64,000 bases of DNA from positions 61,911,880 to 61,975,879 of the forward strand of contig CP141132.1 of assembly GCA_035236585.1 (NCBI GenBank), read 5' to 3'. The stretch is from Warburgia ugandensis. Taxonomy: Eukaryota > Streptophyta > Magnoliopsida > Canellales > Canellaceae. Each line of letters opens with the position of its first letter. The stretch's first letter is position 1. This document shows positions 24,520 to 51,229 of this stretch, one piece after another. The translations under genes were made by a program, and so were the position numbers. The notes beneath the pieces were generated by a model. The model did not search any database and had not been told where the DNA came from. It was given only the letters and a program-made list of their open reading frames with translations.

Positions 24520-25991
24520 GGCAAGGGTTGCCAGAGCGATGGGGCTTGATGGTATACCAATAGAGGTTTGGAAGCATATGGGAGATATTGGGGTAGTTTG
24601 GTTGACTAAGTTGTTTAACAAGATTATACAATTAAAGAAAATGCCTGATGAGTAGAGGAAAAGCTATATTGTACCAATTTATAAGAATAAAGGAGACATA
24701 CAGAGCTGCAATAATTATTGAGGGATCAAACTTATGAGCCATACTATGAAACTTTTTGAAAGAGTGATTGAGAAGAGGCTATGACATGAAACAAATGTTT
24801 CGGAAAATTAGTTTGGTTTCACGCCTAGGAGGTCTACCATGGAAGCTATTTTCATACTAAGATAATTAGTAGAGAAAATATAGGGAGAGGAGGAAAGACC
24901 TCCACATGGTCTTTATTGACTTAGAGAAAGTTTATGATAGAGTCCCTAGAGAGTTAATATGGAGGGTGTTGGGCGATAAAGGGGTTTTGCAGCGGTATAT
25001 AAACATAATTAAAGATATGTATGAGTGAGCGATAACAAATGTTAAGACCACTAGTGGCAAGACTAGTGATTTTCCTGTCGTTGTAGTATTGCACCAAGGA
25101 ACGGCATTGAGCCCATACCTTTTCACATTGGTTATGGATGAGTTAACAAAACATGTGCACGAGGAGATTCCCTTGTGCATGCTATTTGCAGATGATATAG
25201 TCTTACTTGATGAGACAAGGGGGGTGTAAACATACAACTAGAGTTATGGAGAGAAGCATTAGAATCTAAAGAATTTAAAATTAGCCGAACTATGACAAAA
25301 TATATGGAATGCAATTTTAGCAAGGAGAGGAGTAGGATTGGAACACTAGTTAAGATTGATAACCAAGAAGTTCCCGTAAAAGACCACTTTCAGTACTTAG
25401 GATCAATGATTCATGAGAGTGGAGAGATTGAGAGGGAGGTTACCCAGAGAATCCAAGCGGTTGGAACAAATGGAGATGTGCATCTGGAGTTTTGTGTGAT
25501 CGGCAGGTGCCACTCAAACTAAAAGAAAAATTCTATAGGATGGCCATAAGGCCGACCATGCTCTATAGATCAAAGTGTTGGCCAGTTAAGGAACATCATG
25601 CTCATAGGATGAGTGTTGCAGAAATGAGGATGTTGAGATGGATGAGGGGTAAGACAAGAAAGGAGAGAATTAGAAATGAAAATATTAGAGAAAATTTAGG
25701 GGTAGCACCAATAGGTAACAAGATGAGGGAGATTAGACTTAGATGGTTTGGACATGTTCAAAGGAGACCAACAATGGCACCGATTAGAAGGAGTGAGGCA
25801 ATACAAGTAGAAGGTTCTAAAAGGGCAAGGGGAAGGCCTCAAAGAACATGGATAGAAGTGGTGAGGAAACATTTAAAAATTATGGGACTAAATGAAGCCA
25901 TGGTACTTAATAGAGAGGAATGGAGGAATAAGATTCATGTGGCCGACCCTTAACTGGAATAAGGTCTTGACGATGATGATGATGACTTCAT
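24520..25991 (+). mobile_element. RTE-like LINE, 5'-truncated, perfect 14-bp TSD
   Basis: The translation (with several stops) follows an RTE-type reverse transcriptase: DGIPIEVWKHMG, LTKLFNKII, IVPIYKNKGD, GIKLMSHTMKLFERVIEKRL, MLFADDIVLLDET (FADD at 25185-25196), then TKYMECNFS. The last frame, 25492-25953, is open for 153 codons and reads LKEKFYRMAIRPTMLY, MRMLRWMRGKTRKERIRN, RWFGHVQRRP, HVADP, the usual C-terminus. It ends in a (GAT)n tail. TTTATTTTAAATTA at 24506-24519 is repeated at 25992-26005. The endonuclease domain and N-terminal RT are missing, so the copy was dead on arrival. It interrupts the LTR-like region. Confidence 0.88.
25492..25953 (+). pseudogene. RTE-like LINE ORF C-terminal region
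   Basis: A 153-codon open stretch within the LINE above, the longest intact coding piece of that element. It holds the post-RT region with AVKEHHAHRMSVAEMRMLRW-like text and the conserved RWFGHVQRR motif. The frame upstream (25292-25522) holds NQEVPVKDHFQYLGSMI and is joined by a frameshift. A second, more truncated copy with the same C-terminus is at 45070-45525. Confidence 0.8.
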
Positions 25992-26243
25992 TTTATTTTA
26001 AATTAAATACTTTAATTAAAATAATTATGAAATTTTCATTCAAACTCCGATTTTGACTTTCTTAATATCGTTGGAAAGCTTATTCAGTGTAGACTATAAA
26101 TATTGATGTTTGAAATGCTGATTTTGTATTTTCCTCAAGTTTATTTTTGAGAGACTCAATTTTTGGAATTTCAGTTCCTTGTTTTATGTGATTCTTAACT
26201 AATATTTACATGTGACAAAATTATACAAATTAACGATGTTACA

Positions 26244-28460
26244 GACGTGGTGGTGGGCGTCCTCTTTATCTAGACCATAAAAATGCGGTAAAAGTTGGAT
26301 AACACCTAGTTTTAACTCAAAATGCTCTGCATAAGTTGCAAGTAAACTTATACACAATGGGGAGTTAAATTGTACAAACACTAAATGGTCTCTTAAGGGC
26401 TTAGCCTCTTTACAGGTCTTCTTCTTTTTTTGAGCTTGAATTCTACTTTATAGTCTTCTTATCGTGTCACTCAATAAGGACTTACACACTTCTCTTCAAC
26501 AAATATTACACTAAAGATATAGCCATGCTTTTCTCATCTCCTTAACCCAATATGCCACAACCTAAAGTAATCCTCAACCACGCTTTAGGAGTTGGAAGGA
26601 ATCCTTGGCCATCAGAAAAGGGCACAAGGCTTATAGAAGGGTATAGAAATAGAAGGAATGCATGTCGAAGTGTAAGGAGAGGGATGTGTGTGTAAGAGAA
26701 TGGCTAGGGGGTGTAAGAAAAGTGCAGTGGAGAGTGGGGTGTGTAAAAGCTAGAAGTAGAAGGAAGGGGGAAGAGTGGATGTGTGTGTAAAGGTGGAGGA
26801 GAAGAGATGAGGTAGAATGCATATAGAAGGGAGATGGAACGTGCAAGGGTGGTTGTGAAGGGCGTGGAAGAGATGTGATGATAAAAGAATGTAAAGTTAT
26901 GCATGCAATTCTATGTTATGTGTGCAATCCTAATGGAGAAGGGAAGATACATGTAGGCTATAAGAGTGGAGAGAATGCAATGCATGAAAGGAGGAAAGCT
27001 AGGCTAGAGTGCGTGTAAAACTAAAGGTGGAAGGGAGACTAGGGTAAGAATGCAAGGATACAGGAAATGGAGGAGAAAGACACGTGAATGCAAGGAATGC
27101 AAATATATATAATAATAAAAATATGAAGAAGAAGATGGGAAAAGAAAGAAAGAGAAATGGAGATGGTTGAGCTTCAATACCTCCTCTCCAATGGACAAGA
27201 TGTCTAAATGGAGGAACTGTGGCAAGGGTGATCTCTCTCCCTCTATTTCTCCTAAATTTGGCTATTGAGGTCTAGGGAAAGGTAAGAGATAGAACTTCCT
27301 TCTCCTTCACCTTTATTTATAAAGTTTTAGGGTGGTATCCCTAAGGGATGAATGGGTGAGATCTAATGGAGAGTTGAAGGAAGAAGGCTAGCATTTAAGG
27401 GAGGAATGGAAAGGGTAAGAAAGGAAGGATAGAAAGTGGGGGGGGGGGGGGTGGGTGTGGGGTGCCGATGGTTGGAATTCATTATGGAGTGCTGTTGGAT
27501 GTGGAATGAAAGGTGGACTAGGAAGAGACTTGGTTAAGTGGAAAAGATAAACTAGGGAAGGAAAGAGTATAGGTGGGAAGAAAAAAAAAGATAGAAAGAA
27601 ATGGGAGAAAATCAAGGAAACGAAATGGGAAATGGAAATGTAGTAAGGAAGAGGCTTGGAGGGTTGAAGTTCAAAAGACCTAAAAGAAAGGTCTTACTTA
27701 GGGTTTTGGTTTGACTTTTGAACAAGGGAATGGTGATTATGGTTTATAACTTTTCGTTGCTTCATTCTAGGCCCTTGGATTACCTTTACCTTAGCTTGAT
27801 GGATGAGATTTAGTTGGAATATTCTTATCCAAAGATATCTTCTTGAAGGGCTCTTTTTCTCTCCACCATTGGATCAGGATGCCTTAGAATAGATTACCTA
27901 GATTTCATTGAGATTTTCTTATGCACTAGTGGTTACCCCTTATTTTTCTACTAACCAACCATAAATTTTTCCAACCATGGAGGTCTAAGGATAGTAAGAT
28001 GTGTCCCCCCTTGAATTTGGACATCTTTTTCCTATTTTTTAGGTATGCATCCCCACTAGAAATATCTCCACCAATGGGGCTTGGTTCTTGTCTTCGTTGT
28101 AGTCTATCTTCTTATTGACTCATCTTTGTTTGATTAAATTCCTATTGGTTGCTTAGAATTTGCATGAGCAAGGATATATCTTGGCCTTTAAAGCTTGAAA
28201 AGTAAGGATGCTTTCTAGTTGTAGATTTCCCATAAATTGTCTCTCTCTTCACTTCTTTATTTTCCCATTTGTATTCCTTATTTTTCTCATGTTATCATAT
28301 GGGATTGAGTGTGATTCACCATCTTATATGGCAAAACTTGTGTGCCTCCTTAGGTGGTCTCCAATTTTAGTTGAGTAGGAAAGAGAGTAATAAATATATC
28401 TCATGCAGGCCCTAGTCTTTTCACTTTTTTATTTTAGAGAATCTTTCATCGTAAGTGATT
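26244..28460 (-). other. Purine-rich (CT-rich on minus) gypsy LTR-like sequence
   Basis: Over 2 kb with no credible gene. On the minus strand it is pyrimidine-rich with words such as CACTCTTATAGCC and CCTCTCC, resembling the leader parts of the LTRs at 5659-10221 and 12120-14307, so an Athila/Tat-type LTR on the minus strand is the best guess. A run of 14 G lies at 27438-27451. The Pro/Ser/Phe/His-rich open frames (26631-26904, 27004-27225, 27388-27615) reflect base composition. Confidence 0.4.
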
Positions 28461-28467
28461 CCAATGT

Positions 28468-28850
28468 CTATGAATTGAGCTTCTCTTAGAAGTTTCCCAA
28501 TGTGGTAGTTAGCTTGCATGCATGCATGAGAAGTCCTGTCACCTAATCTTTTTATATGAACACACTCTTTTGAATGGGAATCGTGCTTGGAATTTATGAT
28601 TGCTGTGACTTTGATAATGGCATAGCATTTTCAATCTCAACTCCTAAACTATATATTTCTTATGTATGGATCATGATGTAGTTTGGATTCTAAATTTTCT
28701 CTTTTTAGTGTTACAAAATTTTGCCCTTATTCTCATTTATACCATAGACTTGCAAAAAGTAGAATTAACCCTGCTTAGTGATATTTATGAAAAGTTTAGG
28801 TCTAAAACCTACTAAATATAGAGGTATGTATGTAATATATTAGCCATCTT
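28468..28850 (+). repeat. Third copy of the inverted-repeat arm
   Basis: Starts TATGAATTGAGCTTC, then AGAAGTTTCCCAATGTGG, CTTGCATGCATGC, and later TGCTTAGTGATATTTATG. These are the landmarks of the arms at 10268 and 11911. Here it stands alone, followed by gypsy 3' sequence. Confidence 0.55.
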
Positions 28851-28869
28851 AACCATAGCTGTCTAAATA

Positions 28870-30985
28870 ATGCAAGGGAGGAGGAATATTATCAACTTTT
28901 TGATGTTAGCGTTATCTTTCTTCAATTTGATAGAACCTGGGCCAAGTCACCTCAAGTTGGTTCCCATAAATTTAGCTTCATGGTAGTTTAGCATGCTATT
29001 GTACTATTATCACCACACATCATTGGGTGGAGAATGTATATTGACTATTGTGAGATTTTGAAATGGATTAAGTTATTTTATAAACTTCTCCATGATTAGC
29101 ATAAGTTTAGGGTTTAATTGATTAGTTACAATCTAGTTTTAGTATCATATAGTTGCATTTGCTTTCGTTGTACATTTGTTGCATCAGAATATCCACATCT
29201 ACATATCCATGCACCATCATCGGCATGTAGGTGCATTTCTTTTCACTATTATCTCTCAGCTTTATTATATCATTTATCCATGGTTATAGTTCTAAAACAT
29301 TGAGGAAAATGTTTAATTTAAGTCTAGGCGTGGGGTATTTCAAATTTTGATGTACTCATCTTACATTTTTGTCATTTTTATTAGTTTTTGAGTAAAAAAA
29401 TTGCATAAATATTTGGATTTTTTGAATATTTGTGGAAAGTTCCTTTATAAGGATGAGAATTTGGATTTTTTTGAAAAATTAGTGTTATTTTTTAACTTTA
29501 GCTAATTAATATATTTGTATACAATTAGTTCATCTTATTTTCCTTTTTCTAATGTTTTTCATGAAAACTGAACTTGAAATGTTCATTGCACAATAGCCTA
29601 TATATATATACATATATATATATAGGACAACCCAGTGCACAAAGCTTCCATGTATGTAGGGTCAGGTAAAGGGCCAGACCACAAGGGTCTATATATATAG
29701 TTTAAGTTGAAGAGTAACTTAGAGATCCTAAAGAAATTAGTAGAGACTTATAACCTATGTGAGATTAGAACCATTGTTTCTCTTTGAAGGTTATACATAA
29801 ATTCCAATTTTTCTTTAGCGAACATGAATTTGTGTTTATGAACATATTTCAGTCATATAAAACCTAGAAAGTGATATAAGTCGTCTTTGTTTAACCCAGA
29901 GCCTTTAACATAACCTATATTATTTTTTCACTAGTTTGCCATTTGACTTTTATATTAAACATTTCCTTGTTAGCCAATCAATGTTTACCCTTATTCAACC
30001 CTATATTATATCCATTACCCAATCTATTTTGGAAATATGTGGAGATGGAGAAATATATTGAGTATGAGTAGTATATTTCAAGAGGAGAACATCAAAATGC
30101 TTCATAGAAGACAAATTCAAAAGTGAAAAAGGTTATTAAGTGAGAAAAGGAAAAAGAAAAGAAAGATAGCTAAAGAAAAAAAGAATGTTCACTCTAATAT
30201 GTGAAAGGAATATAATGATTACTTTAGTAGAAGACCTTTACATATTCTTCAAAATATCTTTGCTTACCCTTATACCATTTCTTTGATAACCCTATCATAA
30301 GCCTATATTTCGTCCTGGTAAAAGTCCTAACTTGATCTTAGGAGAAGTATGGTTTGGATATGGTTTTGACTGGGTAGGGATTTTGGTAAAGTGTAACATT
30401 TTTAATAGTTGATATCTTTTTTGTGAGAACACTATAATTTTTTCTAAGTTTTTGTTCTTTCATATGAATATGTGAGATTAGTTGACTCTAATATACATTA
30501 TTTAGCTGACATATTAATGAGAGTACTGCCCACTATGGAGTAATTTCTTTTTTAGTGTCTATTATATATTGTGAGATTTGAAGTGAAAGCACACTTTTGA
30601 ACAACAATTTAGGCAATATTTTACTTAGAGACTGATAATTATTCACACATTGGTTATATTCACATACTCATATTCTGAGGCTTGGTTGGTAATGGAATAT
30701 CTTTAACATAAGGGTAAGATTTTGAGTTGTTGTTTATTTTTATTAAAATGCTATTATTGGATATTTAATGGACATTAAATAAAAGAATATTTTTGAAAAA
30801 TGTTTATGGGCATCATTTCTAAAAACCTTTAAGAGACTATAACTCATCTACTAGGAGTAACCTAGGGGTTTAAAGGCTTTTTTCATATGTTAAACATCGA
30901 CGACACCACTTGTGAAAGTGGTTAGGAGTCTCAAAATATTCTATTCTTTAAATTTTCCTTTTGTAGTTCTGCTTGAGGATTAGCA
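28870..30985 (+). mobile_element. Gypsy 3' region with a single copy of the 3' UTR unit (plus)
   Basis: 28870-29300 aligns by eye with the reverse complement of 18540-18960. At 29299 comes TGAGGAAAATGTTTAATTT, followed by the full 3' unit to about 30985, including GCTTGAGGATTAGCAAAATG, the counterpart of TAGCAAAATGCTAGTTGAGG in the tandem array. This is the monomeric state of the array repeat. The open frame 29118-29303 has no recognised domain. It is interrupted by a short SINE fragment at 29625. Confidence 0.65.
29625..29692 (-). mobile_element. Au-type SINE fragment, minus strand
   Basis: The reverse complement reads GACCCTTGTGGTCTGGCCCT ... GCTTTGTGCACTGGGTTG, the 3' half of the Au SINE seen in full at 53138 and 58049. 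It lies between two TATATATA tracts that may be its target site. Confidence 0.65.
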
Positions 30986-31029
30986 AAATGTAAGTCTAGG
31001 AGTAGAAACAAGATGCATGTCACAGCATG

Positions 31030-31600
31030 TGAATTGGAAGACATGAAATGAAAAGGAGAATTGATGTTTCTCATACCTGATTGTGTTAAGGAGGAAGTTA
31101 TGTCTTCTAATCTTTTTCCTAGTCAGTGAGATGAATTGGTTTGAGTTCCATCTATTGGTGGTATTTTTTTTGTCATATCATGCAATAATGTGCTCTCTTC
31201 TAGAATCTTTCATGGAGATTACAATACGGAATGGAAACCTTATGGCATATTCATATTGATTTAGGCCCAATTCACCCCCACTTTTGGGATCACCATGTTT
31301 CTTTCTCTTTGGACATGACTTTACTAGTAGAGAGCAACCAATTGAAAGTTAAATTTTACCATTTCAAAATGGGTTTAACAACCGATGCTAAATGAGTTTT
31401 CATAGTTTTTACTTGTGCCTTCCAAATATGTTGACAGAAGAAATTTGAAAATTGTAATACAAGTGGAAGGGATGTGGAAAGTTACATTATGGAGAATAAA
31501 GCTTATCCAGTCACGAGGTTGAGTTTGAAATTATTTCTTTTATCATGCATGCAGGAAGAGGAATGTATGTCTTGCCTTTTTGGAGTTTCAAACAAATTGT
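31030..31600 (+). pseudogene. L1-like LINE fragment, first copy
   Basis: 31040-31250 aligns by eye with 32100-32340 (shared GATTGTGT..AGGAGGAAGTT, GAAATGAATTGGTTTG-like text, ATATGGAATGGAAAC). It is the same LINE segment as below, present twice within 1.1 kb. No open frame survives. Confidence 0.45.
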
Positions 31601-31629
31601 TTTTCAATACCTTGATTTTTTAATTAATT

Positions 31630-33300
31630 TTATGTTGGTTTGATTAATGAAACATGGATAAAACAACAAACTATAAACTCTTATATTAGGTTTTTCTCAC
31701 ATAATTTTGCTGGTGGTCTCAGTATTGCAATCTCTCTAAAATGGACTTGTGGTTCAAAGCACAACTTGGTTGATTGGTTCTTATTAATCCACAATCCTTA
31801 TGTGTTCAATATGTCAAAGCAAAGTACCTATTCAAAAAGTCTTTTGGCAACTTCATATCAAATATGAGTTCATTGTAGCTTGGAAAGCTATTCTCCAAGC
31901 TCGAAACATCCTCCAACAATTTATTAGATGTCTAATTGGTGATGGTAACAATATTCATGTTTGGATTGGCAAATGGCTTCAAGGTCTTAGCACTCTTCTT
32001 ATTAACGTGATTGATCCAAGCTTGTTACATGTTGTGTTTTCAAGACAAGCTTCATAACGTGATGAATTGAGAGACAAGGGAACGGAAAGGTAGAATTTAT
32101 CTTTCTCATATGGAAACTGCAAGACAAGGGAATGGGGAAGGAGAATTTATCTTTCTATACTTGATTGTGTCGAGGAGGAAGTTTCATCTTCTAGTCTTTT
32201 CTAACATTGAAATGAATTGGTTTGGAGTGCATCTATCAATGGCAATTTTTCTATTAAATCATGCTATAATATGCTGTCTTCTAGACATTGATGCACACTA
32301 CGATATGGAATGGAAACACTTGTGGCACATTCATAGCATCCCTAGGGTCAATATATATGGCTTTTGGCTCAACATAGGCTTCCAACCAAGTTGCATATGT
32401 ATTCTTTCTTTTATATGGTAGATATTTCTTGTGCACTACGTAGAAATGTTGAGAACTCTTAGTACCACCTTAGCCTAGCATGCCCAAAGGTTTGTCTACT
32501 CTGGATCGTCTTGCTAATTTAATTAAAGGAGATTATCTAGATTTCCAACCATTGAAGAGGCACTTCTTTATTGGAATAAACCTAGTAAACCAAGACTTAG
32601 AACCTCTATTCTTTTTGTGGCTGTACATGCATATATGTCCTAGGAAATTTGGAATGCCTGGAATAGTGTGGTCCATCAAACTGTAGAACGGGGTGAAGAA
32701 TGCATTCTTAACTCATAGATCAGCAAGGTTTCTAAATTTGCCAACTCCTTCACAGATTGGCGTTGGTATTTGGAGCATCAAAAAGTGATACTTGAGAGGT
32801 GGAACTAAACAAATCTCATGAAACAATCCTCTTGGATTGTAGATATTGCTAGAACGTCTCTTCCAAATTATTTTATTTAGTTTGAATTTGATGGCTCGAC
32901 TTAAATACCTCCAGTGATGTAGGAGCGTAGTGGTGTCTTAGACAATTCTCTTGGAAGATTCAAAGCTGGGTTTAGCTACTTCCTCAGACAGCAAAGGAAT
33001 AATGGGGCTGAATGGTGGGCATTACTCCATGGATTCACTGTGGTGGCTAACGTGAGAATATTAGGCAGTGGAGTTAAAGAGGATCAAGAATCTAACATGG
33101 AGGAACAGGTGGATAAAGGGAGGCGTGTATCTAGACTATGAATAGATTTAATTTAGTTTCATTCAAACATGTGTATAGAGAAGCTAATCCAGTAGTAAAT
33201 ATATTAGCAAAAGAGACTTAGTCTATGTCTAGTGCGTCTTGGGTTTCTTCAAGCCCTATCATGTATCATAGACGCACACAGGTTTGATTTTATCTGTGAA
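31630..33300 (+). pseudogene. L1-like LINE: post-RT, zf-RVT and RNase H remnants
   Basis: In order: FAGGLSIAISLKW (consensus GGLGIRDLxxMNxALLxK), WKAILQARNILQQFIRCLIG then DGNNIHVWIGKWLQ (the IGNG..I..W.D.WL motif), MEWKHLWHIHSIPRVNIYGF (zf-RVT: FWKxLWxLKVPPKVKxFxW), and at 32935-33060 LGRFKAGFSYFLRQQ, NGAEWWALLHGFTVV (RNase H: G...GGFS...NxAELWALLxGL). Frames shift repeatedly. The order of domains is that of plant L1-type LINE ORF2. It lies just upstream of the host gene. Confidence 0.7.
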
Positions 33301-33693
33301 AGTCTAGTTTAAGAGTCATTTTGGGTTGTGTTTAGTTTAAGTCTGGTTTTTGTTGGGTCTAAGTTTAGTTTTAATTTGAATGTACCGATCCATTATTCAT
33401 TTAGTGAAATCATTGCCATAGAGAAAAAAAGATTACTCTTACATTAGGTTTTTATTGTTTTCTATTTCTTTTTCTTTATACTTTTGTTCTCCATGGTCTT
33501 TATTGGCCTTTGGGTTTTTTATATTCCAGTTTGCATAGGAGAAAATTAATAAAAGGGCAAAATATACACCATGTGAGCAACGGACTTGACTGCTGAACCA
33601 ACAACAGGGTCCATCAATAGCCCTTGAATTGTATTAGAACGTGACTGTGAAAGGTTCGCTATCGTCCCAAATATTAATTAGCTACCAGGCGGC
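33301..33693 (+). other. LINE tail and presumed upstream flank of the SHH1-like gene
   Basis: 33301-33420 continues the LINE 3' end; the rest is AT-rich with no gene. If 33940 is the gene's first ATG, the promoter should lie here or in the T-rich stretch following, but no clear TATA box was picked. Confidence 0.3.
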
Positions 33694-33939
33694 ATGTATT
33701 GTTACCAATTTCCCATGCGCAAAAACTTAACACAGAGAACACGAGGGGCCATTGGCGCAACGAATTTCTCATGTTCTCCAATATCTCTCTACTTTTTTAT
33801 CCTCCCTATTGTTTCTTCTTCATCAAAACAGACGCTAACGCTGTTCCTTCTTCCTTTTCATCACGTTGTATGTTTGGGACTTTTAGTTCTCAGAAAACTC
33901 GACTCATCTGCATTACCGCTGGAAAGATTGGTTTAGGAG

Positions 33940-48915
<14,976 letters not shown>

Positions 48916-49929
48916 GTAAGTGTGTTCAATCAATTTTTAATTATGCTTCTTTAAATGGACGTGACAGTAATGCTTGTTACTGCATTTATTGAATTCAAAC
49001 CTTCTATTTTGATCAACGTCAGATGTTCCATTTTAGAAATGGGAATCGATATTCCATCTGAGACATAAGTTAATCATTTTGATGATTTTTATCTGTTTCT
49101 TCCAAGTTAGGCATTCAGTAATTTGCATCAAAATCACCATCTCTATAAACAGTGTGCCTGTAATACTATGTTGGTGATTGATTAATGCAGGAAAGCTAAA
49201 AGGGGTTAAAACTAAGGTCTTAAAAGGAAAAATTCAAGCAAGTTCTTGGGGGAAAACCTGCTGGTTTTAAAGTGCTTCCTAACGAGAAAAGACTTCTTTT
49301 AATTAATCTTTCCACCTTGTTTATCCAACCAAAAGTGAAAATTCAACTAGAAATAAAGAAAATAGTTCAGACTTGGACCACAAGGGAGAAGAGAGAAAAG
49401 GAATAGGAGAGAGCAAGAAACAAGCAAAACATAGACCTATTCAACTATCAATCAAAACTACACAAAAAAATGTTGTAATCCCTATTATAGACATGGGAGG
49501 GTCATTTTTCTTGCCCCTCAATTAAACTATGACCAAAGACCATATATCCTTCATTTAGGTGAAAAAAACTACTTAACCCTGGCCTACTACATAAAGACAA
49601 CCTAACAAGATTCTATTTGACTTGAACTTCAACAGTTTGCTTTCTTCTCCCTTGTTTTGTAATTTTTTAGTGTGTTAATGAACAAAGGAGATTCTCATAC
49701 ATAATTGATCCAAGAAAAGTTGGGTAGTTGAGCTGGATGTTTGGACTTTTTGTAGTTAGCTCATTATCCAAGATAACTTTAATTGCTGTCCTGCAGGGTT
49801 GCTACAACTGTTACCTGTTCCTGCTCAGGTTTGTGGTGATATCTATGAATTTTATTTATAACTTATAATTATATATGGGAACATCAGCAATATTCATAGT
49901 GGTTTAACCAATTATCCAAGCATATGCAC
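48916..49929 (+). other. Intron-like sequence downstream of the last SHH1-like exon
   Basis: AT-rich and without a recognised exon. A short GT-AG-bounded candidate (about 49799-49829) reads GCYNCYLFLL, which does not fit SAWADEE. Confidence 0.35.
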
Positions 49930-50700
49930 ATTTTATTCCCACACCTCATTCTTATACAGCTTATAGCATTGCACAAATCTTCTTTAATCAAGTTTTTAAA
50001 TTGCATGGGATGCCATAATCTATTTTATGTGATCAGGATCCAACATCAACAACTGCTTTCTGGAAGGAAATATTTCAATAACGTAGTTTCAATTTCAATT
50101 CATCACACCATTCACTAGCCAAACTGAAGTAGTGAACTGTACAGTGGAGATGTGTCTACAATGTTTCACTAGTGCAAGACCCAAGGAGTGGGTGATATGG
50201 GTTCCGTGGGCTGAATTTTGTAGCAATATGAGCCTCCACTCTTTTGGTCTAGAAGGGACTCCATTTGAAATTGTGCATGGAAGAGACCCTCCCATGTTGT
50301 TCTCTTATGTTTGTGGTACCACTCAAATTGATGTTTTTGACAAAGATTTGAAGCAAAGGGATCTCATTCAGAAGGAGGTATAAGATAATTTGTTGGAAAC
50401 GAGCCTATATGAAAATGGTAGCAGACAAGAGGCAGTCTCTTAAAGAGTTTGAGATAGGAGATTGGGTTTATCTCAGGCTCCAAACTTATCATCAATTATC
50501 TATTCCTATACACAAGTATTTTATTATCTCCAAGAATTTATGGGCCTTCTCAAGTGATACAACCAATTGGACCTGTAGCATATAAATTATCTACCACCTG
50601 GGTCCTACATTCATCCCATTTTTCATACGTTGAGACTGGAAAACGATGTTTGGTGTTGAATTTCAAGTTCAAGCTTTTCTTGTAGATATGTGTGATGAAA
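49930..50700 (+). pseudogene. Ty3/gypsy integrase core to C-terminus (plus)
   Basis: Pieces in order: FFNQVFKLHGMP, SILCDQDPTSTTAFWKEIF (SDRDxxFxSxFWKEL), TEVVNCTVEMCLQCFTSARP (TEVVNRCLExYLRCF), KEWVIWVPWAEFCSNMS, LEGTPFEIVHGRDPPML, KDLKQRDLIQKEV, KMVADKRQSLKEFEIGDWVY then LRLQTY, YKLSTTW-like text and IHPIFH (IHPVFHVSxLK). Stops and shifts throughout. 50132-50383 is the longest open part. Confidence 0.78.
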
Positions 50701-51229
50701 ATGATTAGATAATGCTTAAACAAGGCTATTCTTGATGAGGAAGTGTCAACAAGAGGTGATGATTCATTGGTAAGGTCTATCTTGTAGCTGTGGTTAGCAG
50801 AATTTGCCCTTGAGGACCCAGGCTATCTTTAGGTGGAGGAGTTGATACATGCACTCTATCTCATATGATTATAAAAACTGAAATGAATTACCTATTAAGA
50901 TTAATGCCTGTTAAGTTTGTTGAGATGATTGTAAGATCTTTAGAAGAAGTTTGTTACATAATAATTCAGTTGAGAACTTTAGGCTTTGTTCAGATTTTCT
51001 AGCAAAGAATTAGTGAGTAGTTGAGCTAAAGATATTATAGCCATTAGATGTATTGTATTTATTGGGTAGAGATAATTAGAATTAGATCAAGTTAGAATCA
51101 ACAATTTTGCACCTAGGTATTGGAGGTTTAGGATTCCCTCGAAGCAATGCTACTATATTTCATCTTTAACATCTCTTTGGCTTTCCAGAATAGCTCCAAT
51201 TGTTCTTGTAATCATGGTCAAGTACTTGA
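50701..51229. other. Unassigned sequence between two gypsy fragments
   Basis: AT-rich, no open frame of interest. Likely the 3' UTR/LTR debris of the plus-strand gypsy element, by position only. Confidence 0.3.

Larger units (their letters stand above)
21510..26243 (-). mobile_element. Long gypsy-type LTR-like region, minus strand, with RTE insertion
   Basis: On the minus strand it begins TGTAACATCG at 26243, like the TGTAATGCC start of the 6403-9100 LTR. The layout parallels that LTR: a segment rich in CATG words (22200-22560), an AT-rich middle (22700-23500), a block with CACATGCATC-type words (23590-23720), a segment just before the promoter-like end, and an A/T-rich terminus. Excluding the LINE at 24520-25991 it would be about 3.2 kb. 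The low-coordinate boundary and target duplication were not found, so solo LTR versus truncated element is open. Open frames here (e.g. 22238-22537, 23832-24273) are not convincing genes. Confidence 0.5.

Noticed and set aside
26631..27615. Pro/Ser/His/Phe-rich minus-strand open frames
   Set aside because: Pyrimidine-rich composition of an LTR leader produces them; no domain.
49799..49829. Short exon-like piece reading GCYNCYLFLL
   Set aside because: Phase could fit after 48915, but the peptide is unlike the expected SAWADEE continuation.
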